A stretch of 64,000 nt of DNA from Cervus elaphus (taxonomy: Eukaryota > Chordata > Mammalia > Artiodactyla > Cervidae). The notes beneath the pieces are model-generated. The model made no database searches. It saw only the letters and a program-made list of their open reading frames with translations, and was not told where the DNA came from. The position numbers were made by a program, and so were the translations under genes. The stretch is from the NCBI RefSeq assembly GCF_910594005.1, contig NC_057816.1, forward strand, positions 24,383,797 through 24,447,796, written 5' to 3'. Positions 45,613-56,832 of the stretch are shown one piece after another. Positions within the stretch are counted from its first letter, which is position 1. The number at the start of each line of letters is the position of its first letter.

Positions 45613-48600
45613 ACTTGGAGGCTGCTGTGGCATTAAGTCCACCACTCAAGCTCTGGCCCAAACCCTCATGGTCAGTAGTGGGCTGGGTCTTCTGAAGCAG
45701 ATCTCCTGCCTTGGCAGAGAACTTGCCACCATCACTGAGTCTGGCATCCTGAATCTCAAGTGTGTGGGTCAGACCATCCTAAGACACTGTGATTTCATAC
45801 TTTTCATCCCTCTTCAGCTCCTTTCCATTGAACTTCCACACAAAGTCAGGCACTTTCTTAGAGAGGCAGATCTCAAACACAGCTGTCTGGCACTCTGTCA
45901 CCTTCACCGGCTTCATCTTTCCCAGAGGCTCATCTGCAGCAAACAATAGGAAGAGCAGTCCTTGGGCTGCATCCCTGGTCCTTCCTGAGGGGTAGGGTGG
46001 TGAAGGGGGGGCATAAAGACTCAGGTATCATTAGCCTCTTGTAGCCCACAGCTGGGGAAAACATACTTCCTTTTTTTCTGCTTGTGAATCTTGGAGTCCC
46101 CTTCCATGACATTCACATGGTCTCCTTCCCAATAACATTAACAGTACTTTTAGAAAGAATATGTATCTATGTGACTTTAGGTACATGCCAGGCACTATTA
46201 AGGCAGGAAGATTCTACTATTCACACAGGAAGATTCTACTACTATTTCCCACTCTACAGATGGAAAAACTGAGGCAAAGAGAAGTTGAATCACTTGCCCC
46301 AAATACACAGCTCGTAAGTGACAGAAGGTGGGATTTGGACTCCAGTAGTTCACCTCCAGAGGCTGTACTCCTGTGCTACATTGCCCCATGGCATTTTATC
46401 TCATAGTCCTCTCCATATCCCCATGCTTCTCTCCTCTGTTAACCCCCAACCCCAGGCAATCTGTGCAGGGCCCCACAGTCCTTCTTCCCGTGTCTCCATG
46501 GACCCCATACTGGGTTATTGCTTTGCCCTGACCCTGACCATGTCCTCCTTGTGGCCTCTGGTGCCCACACTCATACCCGGCACCGTGAGCTCTGCATTCA
46601 TCTGCCTGTTGCCCACGGCCAAGCTGTAGAAGCCTGCATCACTCATGTTCACGTTGGTAATGGGCAGCATGTACACGGTGCCCATCTGCTTCACATCATA
46701 CTTCCCCAGGAAGTACCGGATCCTCAGCGGCTCATTATCCTGCCTCATGGACTAGGTAGAAAAACTGATGAATGGATTTAAGAGGAGATTTCTATTCCAT
46801 TCCATAAGGCCAGGCTGAGCTGAAAGGAGCCATATCTACCTTTCTAAGATTCTCAAACACAGTCAGAGGCCCTTAACATCTTTCTAGCCTCATTATCTGG
46901 CTTGATGGGATCCAGGGTTCCCGCCTTCCCCAAAGCCTGAACTCTTAATATGCATGAGTTCACACTAGATGCTTTCTCTTGGAGGTCCAGATCATCAGTA
47001 ATCTTCAGGACTATCTAATTCAGCCTTTTCAGATGGGTAGGCTGAGGCACAGAGAAAGGAGAGTAATTGTCTCAAATCAAACGCAAACAGGAGGAACACC
47101 TAAGAATAAAGCCCAGCTCCCAGCCCATTTCAGCCATGTCAGATGGCATCCTTTTGATGGGATGGAAAAGAGGACAGGGCTTATGGGTAATGAGAGGGTC
47201 TTGGAAGGAAAGGGGTGAAGAGAAAAAAATGGCATTCCAATCATATCCCTCCCTGGGTGCTCTCCCCACCTTGACCCACAGCATTTTGACATTGGGGTCC
47301 TTCAGCTCCATGATGCAGTCAGAGACCACCGTGGTGTCCACCTTGGCTGTTATGTCTTCCAGGGGTTTCAGAATTCAGATAGCCTGAGGGAGTGTGATAT
47401 CAAAAAGGCAGGTTCAGAGGCATCTAGAATGTGCCCAGTCTGTGTCCCCAGTCCTGGAGAAGCCCTCTGAGCTTCCAGGGACAAATGACTAGGCTGATTA
47501 ATTAGATAGCTGCATTCCCCTCCCTCCACATGGAACAACTTGAAGATCGAGGGGGAGATAGACATGATAAGGGAAGAAAAAGGAACACCATTCGTGGAAC
47601 AGTTACTGAGTACAGAGGTCCCATTGTATATAGGTCCTCTAATTCTGGTGCAGATGTTTCACAGTGACAAGTTGATTGAATGAATGAGTGAGAACAAATG
47701 AAAACAAATGAAAAGGGCAAAAGTAATTTTCATTTTGCAGATGAAGAAACAGATTTGGAGAGACCCCCAAGTTCACTCAGTTAATAAGGCAGTAGAACTG
47801 GACTTGGAACCTAGGTCTGTCAGATTCCAAAGTCGATGCAAATATATTAGGGAGCAGTCAAGAGAAAAGAGGTGGAAGGAAGGCGACCTGAGTTCCTCAC
47901 TGCCCTGGCAGTACAGAATGCCCTTGACTAGGCATGGGCAGGGTGGGGAGACCTTGCCACCAGGAGTCCCAAAGGCACTAGCACTTTTGGTAAGGCCCAG
48001 CCCCCGGCCTGCAGCCCCCGTTCCTCCTGATGGCCACTGACCTCCACCTCCACTTTCTTCATTCCTTTGAGCTTCTTCAGCAGCCCCCAGAAGTCAGTGA
48101 AACCATACTCCATGCAGACCTCAAAGTCCTTCTTGGGCACCTTGGAAAAAAATCTTCAGCGTCTCTTTCTCATCTGTCACCTTCTTCTGCCTCTTCTTGG
48201 AAGCAGGGGGTCCACTGGAAGGAAGGAAGTGGGTGCCAAGCCTGGCTTTAGTGCCTTTCTCTGAAGACAGAGGGAGGCTCTCCCAACCTTGAGATGCCCC
48301 TCCCTACTCCATGGATTCTTAGAGCCTGGGCCATTAACTCAGGGCCCTGTTGAAAAGCCTTCCAGAAGCTCCAGTCTGGAGGGTGGGGGGACCACACCCT
48401 GGAAAGAGGAGCCTCCCAGTCTCACCTCTTCTTCAACATCTTTTTGAAATCCAATTTTTCTTGATCTGAGGACAGAGAAAGAGACAGGGTCAGACAGGGG
48501 AAGTTTGGTCCCCAAGAGGAAAGGCCAGGAGGATTGGACTGGCTCACCCTCAGTCACCAGGAAGGATATGGTGTAGATGGCGTCTGCATGGTCATTGCTT

Positions 48601-50724
48601 GCAATGTACTTGTAGTTGTCAGAGTCGTCCGAGGTCAGTGACTATAGCTGGATCAGAGTCAGGCCATTAGTAGGGGGTGGGGGAAGGAACCACAGGGGGA
48701 CAGGGTGTTTTGCGGGGAGGGGGAAGAGCTGAGTGCTAGATGTATGTGTGGAGGACTGAGGTGTCTCTATGACTGGGAGGTGCCAGGGAGCAGTCAGTGT
48801 GAGTGTGTCTATGAGAAGCCTGATTCCACATTGGATTCTCCCCCTTGGCTGTGAGCTCCAGGAAGGCAAGGACTTCCTCTGAGTTGCAACTTTATCTGCA
48901 GTTTCTGGCACTGGGCTGAGTGCTCCTTTATTTAACACAGACTTACTCCTCTGTGTCAGGTATTGGGTTGAGCCCTGAGGAAATAGGGGTGAACAAGGCT
49001 GTCTTGGCACCTGTAGAAAGGTGTTTAGATACCAGTGGGTTTCCTGAAAGGGGTTCCTGACTGAATGAGCTTGCGTAAGGAGTGGCTGGCCAGGAGGAGG
49101 CTCTGGGGCAGCTTGTGCGTGCTGTGGGTGGTTCTAAGGTCCAATGATGGGTCTTTGGGAGAGGAAGGAAGCAATTGGCATGGGTGGGGAGAAGGGGAGC
49201 TCTGTCCCTTTCACAGTGGGAAGTCAGGGCAGATCCAGGAACAGAATTATAGGCCTAGGTCCCTCAGGGATCCATTCCGCCCTTTTCTCAAAGGGTCTGG
49301 ACCCAGAGGCTGCAGAAGATGCTTAAACCTTAGGATGATCGGCCCTTGGCATTGCTCTTCTGGAATGTTCCCCGGAAGAACCCAGGAATCCTCACCCTCA
49401 CCTGCACTCTATGACTAGCCCTTCCCTTCGTGCAGATCCCACCTCACCTCAGCCTGGTTCCACCCACCATGGTCTCATTCCCTTCTAGCCACACGCATAG
49501 CTTTGGTCTCACGTTCCTTTGGGGCTCATTCACCGGCTGGATCCTCTCTCTTTTCCATCTGGTCCTGCCCCCTCCTTGTTCTGGCAAGGCTCTGCCTTGC
49601 CCTGCCCCTAATTTTGGCCCCTTGCTCACTCTGGCAAGGATGCCCTAGCTCCTGACTCGGCCTCTCTTATTCTGCCTCTCCTCTAGGGCATTGAGAGCCC
49701 CTTTTCTCATCTCCCAGCTCTTGGGTCTCCGTTGTGGATCTCTTGGCTGTGAGAGGACCTGGGGCCCCTCCTAGGGTCTCGGCCTCCGGCCTTAGGGGTC
49801 ACTGGCCCTGACACCTTCAACACTGCTCCTTGTTCACGCTGTCATAAGAAGATCTTGGCAGACCCCTTGATGGGCATGCCATTCTCTCTCTCCCAGGAGA
49901 CGTTGGGTTTGGGGTTCCCCTGTGCCTGGACTCAGAACATGGCTTCATCCCCTGCAGTGGGCACCTATTTTTGCCTCTTAGCCTGGAAGCTGCACCTCTA
50001 CCTGCTCTCAGCTCTGGGCTGGGGAGAGACCCTTGGCCTGTCTCCTCCAGTGATTGTGTGTTGGGGGGGACAGTGGCAGGGGTGGCAGCAGCAGTGAGGG
50101 GCTGGGGCACTGGGACAGAAAGGGAAGCTCCCAGGGCCTTGGGGAAACTCGGGGAGGGACGCACCCTCGGGTGAGGCAACCGGCTGAGGCTTCTCCACCA
50201 ACTCCGGGACGTTTTCACCAGCAGAGATGTTTGAAGCTGAAGAACTCTGTGGAGCTGGAGAACTTCCTCCTCATCACTTCCTCTGTGCCAACAGGCGAGA
50301 GAGGTCAGAATGGGCTCCAGGCAGAGCTTAGCCTGGGACCTTTTCTTGAGGGGACGGTGGAGCATTTTAGATCAGTGAGAACTGGAAACGCTTTGGCCAA
50401 GAAACGAGGACCTTAGAGCGTCGGTGGGTCATTGTGTTATGGCAAATGCAGACCCCTAGGGGAGCCAAAGCCTCATCCATACCTCAATGGTCAATCTTTA
50501 CAATCTTTACTGGGTCAAGGTCTTGCGTTCTACTTCCCCCTCTGCCCGCCCCCCCGCTCCCCGGTTTTTTTTAGAAGGAGATTTCTTTTTTATGTTTTAT
50601 GGGTCTCTTTGGGTTTCTCTCCTGGAAGTTCTGGTCCCCCAGTAACATTAAATAGTGACCAGAGGTCTACAGGCTGCAGCTGGTTTACTGATGGTTTTTA
50701 TTTGACCTTTCCAATGTTTAAACA

Positions 50725-50935
50725 GGCTTCCCTGGTGGCTCAGAGGATAAAGCATCTGCCTGCAATGTGGGAGACCCGGGTTCGATCTGTGGGTCGGGAA
50801 GATCCCCTAGAGAAGGAAATGGCAACCCACTCCAATATTCTTGGCCTGGAGAATCCCATGGATGGAGGAGCCTGGTGGGCTACAGTCCACAGGGTCGCAA
50901 GAGTTGGACATGACTGAGCAACTTCACTTTCCTTT
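50725..50935 (+). mobile_element. Bov-tA-type SINE
   Basis: Full length. AATGTTTAAACA flanks it at 50713-50724 and 50936-50947. Confidence 0.95.
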
Positions 50936-52146
50936 AATGTTTAAACAAAAAGGAGCCCTACATCTAAAAATTGAGAGATTTCACATAAAAATTCTAATTT
51001 CTGGATCCTTAACACTGGATGCATATTCCCACATGGCAACAGGCAGTGGGAGGTGAAGAGTGACTTTCCCTTTCAATGGGCTACATTCTGGGCAGTTCAC
51101 CTCCGACTGTCTTTTGCATTTATGTTCCCTGCTGGACGCTATCCGCCAGTGGTTTGCAAGTCTGGCTGCAAATCAGGGTCCTTGGAGATCTTAAAAACAC
51201 TACCAGATTTAACTGTCTGAGGTGAGACTCACATGTCACTTTTTTTTTTTAACTCCCCTCTCCTCCCACCCATACCCTAAGGTGGTTCTGGTGTGCCATC
51301 AAGGCTGAGAATCACAAATTATAGTCACTTGAGTTTGCAGCTTCTGGTCTTGAGTCCTGGCTGTTCCACTTACTATGTCTCACTTGGCCCGGGGGAGTTA
51401 CTGCTTATCTGGCCTTGACCTCTGTGCACAGAGGCTGACTGAAGGAGGGATGACTGGGAGGACAGGTATTCGATATCCTGGTCCCTGGCCATCTTTGAAT
51501 CACCTTCCTCTGGAGACATGGCTTAAACAATCTGTTCTGTTCTGAGAACATTTCTCAGTTTTCCCTTGGATCTACCCTCCCTTACGTCTGGTCCCCAAGT
51601 CTGAATACTTGTAAGTTCAAATCATTTGTTTATGTGTTCATCCTCTCTCCACTGGCAGCACCAAGGCTTCTCTTTCTTAAGTGGAGCAAGGCCAGCATTA
51701 TTCTTAAGTTGATAAGGCGCTAACTTCTTCCATGCCTTAAATTCTACCATCAGAAATTTGTGCATTTGCCTATGGCTTTGATCTCCAGCAATTAAGAGTT
51801 CAATCACTAAAACATATCCATGTGATTGATTTTTCCTAAGCTGTTTTCCTGGAGACAGCATTTGTGGAAAGCATCCGGCTGGCTTAGCTTTATCAAATCA
51901 CAGATTAGAAGCACAGGTTGGGAGGGTTGTTGGTGGTATCTTGGGCTTCTGAGGGGCCCATTGGTCACAAAGATGGGAGGAAGAAAGGCTGCCTCTACCT
52001 AATTCCACCCCCTTACCAGCCATCCCACTCTATTTGCCTCCCACGATCTTGGTTGTCTAGGAGAAGGTCTGCACGTGGGTGGTAGAGCTGGAGAACTCCA
52101 TGGACACATGCTCCTGAAGCATCTGCTTGTGGTGAATGGTCGTCAT

Positions 52147-52234
52147 GGTGACAAGGTCCTCCCACCTGGGAGGACCAGAGAGGGGATGAGGCCGTGAAGG
52201 ACAAGGAAGGGAGTGGGAGGAAGGCTCAGAGATG

Positions 52235-52275
<41 letters not shown>

Positions 52276-53161
52276 TGTGTGTGCGGTGCGCAGGGGGGTA
52301 AGGGAAGGGACAGAACAGGTGAACAGAGAGAGAGATGGCTGTTTAGAGGGAGGGTGAGGATAGGCTGGGTGGCAAGCCTCTTCCCTCCGGCCTCTCTTCT
52401 CTTCCCTTGGTATCTCCCTGGTTGGCTACAAGGACCAATGGGCCTGTCTCTCACTGAGTAACCCCAAACCATTCCAGATCCTTGGAGAGGGGGGAGATAG
52501 GGTTTAGACTTACCCAGTGAACCCAGCAAGGCCCAGAGGGAGCTAAGGATACCTTTTGATAGCTACACGGAACTGGCAGGGTGGGGCAGTGCTGGAGGCT
52601 TCATCAGGAGGGAATGAAGTCAGACCTGAGAAGGAACTTCCTGACTAAGCCATACTGGAGCTGGCCTTGAAAGGAAACTGGATCTTCTCGCTGGGCCCTG
52701 GGGAGCCCTGGCATTGGGGGAATGCTGAGACAAATGACAGCACATTCCTACAGCTCTGCTTTCCTTTCCAATATGATAAAGACAGAGGTTGAGTCTTTAT
52801 TTCTTGTAATTTTTGAATTGGCAATTCAATCACATGGTTAAAAAACAAAACAATAGAAACATCTATGTAAAGAGGCTCCCTCCTTCTCCCAAGGCCCTCC
52901 ATCTCCCAGCCCTCCACAACAGGTAACCACTTGTGGTCTTTATGCTCCTTCTGGAGCTCTTTCATGCAAATTTGAATATGTTTTTGTCTTCATTCCCCCT
53001 TTTTTTACACATAAGGTAGCCTATTATACAAGCCATTCAGCCCTCTTTTTACTTTGTACATCTTGGAGGTCTTTCCATCCCTGTTTATGAAGTTTTCCCA
53101 GTCTTGTTAACACCTACACAGAATCCCATCGAATAGATGTACATACCATCTTTTATTTAAC
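52147..53161. other. Upstream of the IGSF22 start exon; no gene seen
   Basis: The acceptor CCTCCCAG just before 52165 shows that a non-coding 5' exon once existed upstream, but I cannot place it. The rest is unremarkable apart from the microsatellite. Confidence 0.5.
52233..52282. repeat. (GT)n microsatellite
   Basis: A GT run of about 20 units with one C interruption. Confidence 0.95.
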
Positions 53162-53177
53162 CAGAGTGGCAGTTTTA

Positions 53178-53711
53178 TTTTATTTATTTATTTTTTTTCT
53201 TTCTTTTTTTTTTTTTTTTAGCTTAAAGAACAGAAAATTTATTTGGACAGAGTTCTAAAAGTAGGAAGTTTAAGATCAAGGTGTCAACATTGGTTTCTTT
53301 TTTTTTTTAAATTTTTTATTAGTTGGAGGCTAATTACTTCACAACATTTCAGTGGGTTTTGTCATACATTGATATGAATCAGCCATAGATTTACACGTAT
53401 TCCCCATCCCAACCCCCCCCCCTCCCACCTCCCTCTCCACCCGACTCCTCTGGGTCTTCCCAGTGCACCAGGCCCGAGCACTTGTCTCATGCATCCCACC
53501 TGGGCTGGTGATCTGTTTCACCATAGATAGTATACATGTTGTTCTTTTGAAACATCCCACCCTCACCTTCTCCCACAGAGTTCAAAAGTCTGTTCTGTAT
53601 TTCTGTGTCTCTTTTTCTGTTTTGCATATAGGGTTATCGTTACCATCTTTCTAGATTCCATATACATGTGTTAGTGTGCTGTAATGTTCTTTATCTTTCT
53701 GGCTGACTTCA
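53178..53711 (-). mobile_element. L1 3' end with about 80-bp transduced flank, antisense
   Basis: On the minus strand the L1 3'UTR is 53711-53303 and ends in A-rich sequence. About 80 bp of older-repeat DNA follows (53300-53222), then a second long poly(A) (53220-53178). CAGAGTGGCAGTTTTA flanks the block at 53162-53177 and 53712-53727. Confidence 0.8.
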
Positions 53712-53727
53712 CAGAGTGGCAGTTTTA

Positions 53728-53943
53728 ATATTTATTTTATTTATTTGGCTGTGCTGGGTCTCAGTTGCACCACATGGTATCTTTAATTTTTGTCGTGGCA
53801 TGTGGGAATCTTTAGGTACAAGATATTGTCAGTCGCTCAGAAATGTCCAACTCCTTGTGACCCCATGGACTACAGCCCATCAGGCTCCTCTGTCCATGGG
53901 ATTCTCCACAAGAATACTGGAATGGGTTGCCATTTCCTTCGCC
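53728..53943 (-). mobile_element. Chimeric SINE (Bov-tA 3' part joined to CHR 3' part), antisense
   Basis: Antisense CHR tail (ATTTATTTGGCTGTGCTGGG) to about 53818, then antisense Bov-tA to 53943. A further copy of CAGAGTGGCAGTTTT follows at 53944-53958. Confidence 0.75.
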
Positions 53944-53959
53944 ACAGAGTGGCAGTTTT

Positions 53960-55744
53960 TAAACCCCAATTTTTTGTATATGAGAAACTGACATCTGAGA
54001 AATAACCTGTCCAAGGTCACTTGGACTAGAATTCTGGCCCCTTGACTCCCAGTCCAGTGCCCTTCTCGAGGACCTCAAAGCCTTCTTCCAGGCCAGAAGG
54101 TTTGGGGCTAAACTTCGCCCCTTCATCTGATGACATCTCTCTACCTGGGCCCTCCAGGTTTGGAGATGTCTCCCCAGCTCCAGCTCCTGCTGTCCCCCTC
54201 TGGGCTCAGAAAGCAGAGCCCCTTTTCTCAGGGAAGAGGGAAGCCTTACCTTCGCATCACCAGTCCCTTCTAACCCTGAAGGCTATGCCCACCCTCCGGC
54301 TTTGGAGACCCAGCTGGTGCCTGGGCTGTAGACTGACCAGTCTCCTTCTTCTTTTGTCCCAGCAATGTGGCCAGCAGGAGTCACTGGTTCCTTAAATGTC
54401 TGGCCCCCTGGGGGCGATCCCTTACTCAGGCTCCGCAGCTTCCCCAGCCAGCTGGCACACTGCTTTGGGGGGTAGCTGGGGCCAGGGCTGGAGGAGGTGC
54501 AGGGCTCTGGGCAGGCAGGTGGCCGAGCATGGTGGTCTCGGGGTACTTTTTCTGTTCCTTTGTGCAGAGGTTTGTGCTCTCACGCTGCTGGGCGGGACCT
54601 CTCTGAGCTGAGGGGCTCAGGGAAGTGTGTGTGCCCAATAGTGTGCCCAAAGCAACAGGTCTGTGTTTTCCAGAGACCAAGAGTGAGTGACTAGGGAAGA
54701 GTCCAGGGAGCACCGTTCATGCCGTGCTCTGCCCTTGGTGCCTGCACAACCTGAGTGGCCTCACGGGGCCACCCCTGGGAGAGAAGGGGAAATGTCAGCT
54801 CTTCCTCCCCATCCCACTCTTGCTGCTCAACCCCCTGATCTGGGCGGAGGGGTAGGAGGGCCCATCCTCTTGTTGGAGGGTAGTTGGAGAGCAGGCCCCC
54901 TTCTCTGGGACCTCCGTCTAAGCCACTCCCCTGTTCTTTCCTCATTGTCTGCAGTAAATTTACAGCCCAGACCCATGACCAGCCCACTCAAGGCTCTGCG
55001 ACCTTGTAAGGACCTGCTGGCTGGCCAACAGTCCTGCCCTGGACTCCCTCTTGCCCTGGGGTGACCCACACTTGTCAGCAAGGACAGGACAGAGCTACAT
55101 TTGCTGCATCCCTGGGGGCTGGGGTAAGAATAGAGGGGGAGTGTCTGGAAGGCATAAGATCTTGGTCTAGGCGCAGATTCTCCAGGTTCCTTGGGCGGGA
55201 CTACTCTCAGCCCAGGCCTTACAAGGCAAATTGCCGGCCTGCAGCTGCTGTTGGGACCTGCAGGGCAAATAAGTGGGCTGGCCAACAGGGAGGGGCCTGT
55301 GTAGTCTGAAGGTCCCCCTGCTCTGGCCTTGGCATCTCTGGCCCCTCTGTCGAAGCTGGTGGCCTGCCAGCCACTTTTCCTTCCAAGAAAGCCTCCAACA
55401 TCTGTCCTTGTGGCTCCACAGGGCCCCTAGCTCCTGGCTGGGTGGGAGGGCGCTGGTGTGTGAGAATTGTGCTCAGTGAGTGGACTTAGGAATTTCAAAT
55501 CTGGATTCAGGCCACCTCCCAACCTCCACAAGGGGGCACTAGGGATCTCAAGGGCCTGGGTGGCTGGGGGTGTGTGTGTGTGTGGTGGGGGGGTGGGGTG
55601 GTGTGTGCACCCATGCAGATCTGTAGTAGTAGGAGGGGCAGGAAGATGGGGGTACAGGGAGGCAGGGAGTGGAGGGGAGGGTCAATCACAGACCCAGGAG
55701 GCAGGGAGTGGAGGGGAGGGGCAATCACACAGACCCAGGAGGCT
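53960..55744. other. Intergenic DNA between IGSF22 remnant and PTPN5; no gene seen
   Basis: GC-rich, mostly single-copy. Open frames here are short, overlapping shadows without domains. Confidence 0.55.
55658..55740. repeat. Tandem duplication, unit about 40 bp
   Basis: GGCAGGGAGTGGAGGGGAGG followed by (T/G)CAATCACA(CA)GACCCAGG occurs twice in a row, immediately downstream of the PTPN5 cleavage site. Confidence 0.85.
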
Positions 55745-56832
55745 GGTTTTGCTCAAAATGCTCCATTTATTGCTCTATTCAATGACCATGAGCAAATTAT
55801 AAAAAGACAGCAAATGTCTCTGTCTGCCGTGGAATAAATATTTAAAGTCACCAATAAAAACACGTGGCTCCAAGATAACACATGTTGCCAAAGAGTCATG
55901 CACGCCCTGCTGACGGGCTCTCAACACACGCATGAACACGGGACACACGCAGAGCTACACGCGGCGAGACTTCTGGGAGGGGTTTCCCACAGCGACACAG
56001 AAAAATGCTTCACACGGATCTGGGGCCGAGTTCCCACCCTACCCTCGGAGCTCCCCGTCTCCCAGCATGGCCCAGGTCCCCTGGGTTCATTCTCCCCTAT
56101 GTGTCCCCTTTCTCACCATTGCCCCACAGGCTAGTCACTGCCTGCTGAGGGCGTCTGATACCTGGGGATCCCCCTGGATGCGATCCTCCTCCCCCAACCC
56201 CATCCAGAGACCTCTCCGCAGCTGCGATCTTTCTGCCAACCCCTCAGGACTTAACTGTGCCTGACTTCCGGGGTCTTCAGGCCCTTCCTTCCTTCCCATC
56301 CTGGTTCCAGGAACTAGGGGCAAAGTGCAACCTGTCTACTGGGAGAAGCGGGGCTGGGGGCCTGAGGCAGGCACCTGTGCCAGGGCCACTGGGGGGGCTG
56401 GAGCTCACGACCCCTCTCCCGGGCTGAGGAGACACAGTGTTCGGTACAGACAGCAGAGACGATGGATAGAACACGCTGCGGCAGGACACGTGGAGTTGCA
56501 GCAGGGAAACGTTTTGGATCAAGTAGCAGTGGAACCATCGTTAAAAACTGAGGCCCCAGGTCACGCGGTTTGGGTCAGGCCCTGGGGCCCCAGGCCTGGC
56601 CTGGCACACCCCTCCCCCACCCTCCCCACTCCCCAGTATGTACAGTAGGAAGAGCTATGTTGGGGGGGGCAGGGGTCCGGCCGAGGCAGCGGGGGAGGGG
56701 GAGCAAACTGAAGAGGAGGAAGCGGGAGGGACGGGGAGCAGGCCGGGACCTGAGGCAGGGTCCTGGGTGTGGCTGCGAGGAGGGCCCCGACTCAGGCTGG
56801 GAGGTACCAGAGGACCTCGGGGAGGCGTGTGG
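55745..56832 (-). other. PTPN5: PTPN5 3' untranslated region with polyadenylation signal
   Basis: A GC-rich 3'UTR of about 1.1 kb runs from the TGA to a minus-strand AATAAA at 55771-55766. An AT-rich, conserved-looking stretch lies just before it, and cleavage is expected near 55745-55750. It contains no repeats. Confidence 0.75.

Larger units (their letters stand above)
36906..52146 (-). pseudogene. IGSF22: IGSF22 unitary pseudogene (Ig/Fn3 repeat protein related to myosin-binding protein C)
   Basis: Exons in transcript order: 52146-52038, 50282-50165, 49951-49815, 48647-48548, 48465-48426, 48214-48042, 47383-47270, 46751-46577, 45933-45670, 44691-44407, 43452-43321, 43168-about 42957, about 40720-40430, 39939-39850, 39685-39493, 38376-38087, 37152-36906. 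They encode pieces of I-set Ig and Fn3 domains, e.g. MTTIHHKQMLQEHVSMEF at the start and DWRHVPRFLTPLKPHM near the end. In-frame stops: TAG 52059-52057, TGA 49934-49932, TAG 48644-48642 (if that acceptor is right), TGA 47377-47375, TAG 45781-45779, TGA 44560-44558. Frameshifts lie in the exons at 50.2, 49.9, 48.15, 43.1, 40.5, 39.9 and 38.2 kb. Donors at 52037, 44406 and 40429 read GC, and the one at 45669 reads AT. One exon near 43.5-44.4 kb and the Fn3 exons near 41-43 kb were not found; L1 and BovB lie there. Exons at 48.4, 46.6, 43.4 and 39.6 kb remain open. The function of IGSF22 in other mammals is poorly known. Exon matching rests on remembered mammalian sequence. Confidence 0.9.

Noticed and set aside
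52030..52032. TAG at 52032-52030 counted as a second nonsense codon of IGSF22 exon 1
   Set aside because: The ancestral exon most likely ended at 52038 (GGA G, then GC in place of GT), so this TAG is probably intronic.
36906..52146. Stops in IGSF22 as sequencing or assembly errors
   Set aside because: There are many independent lesions of different kinds, and neighbouring TMEM86A and PTPN5 are error-free.
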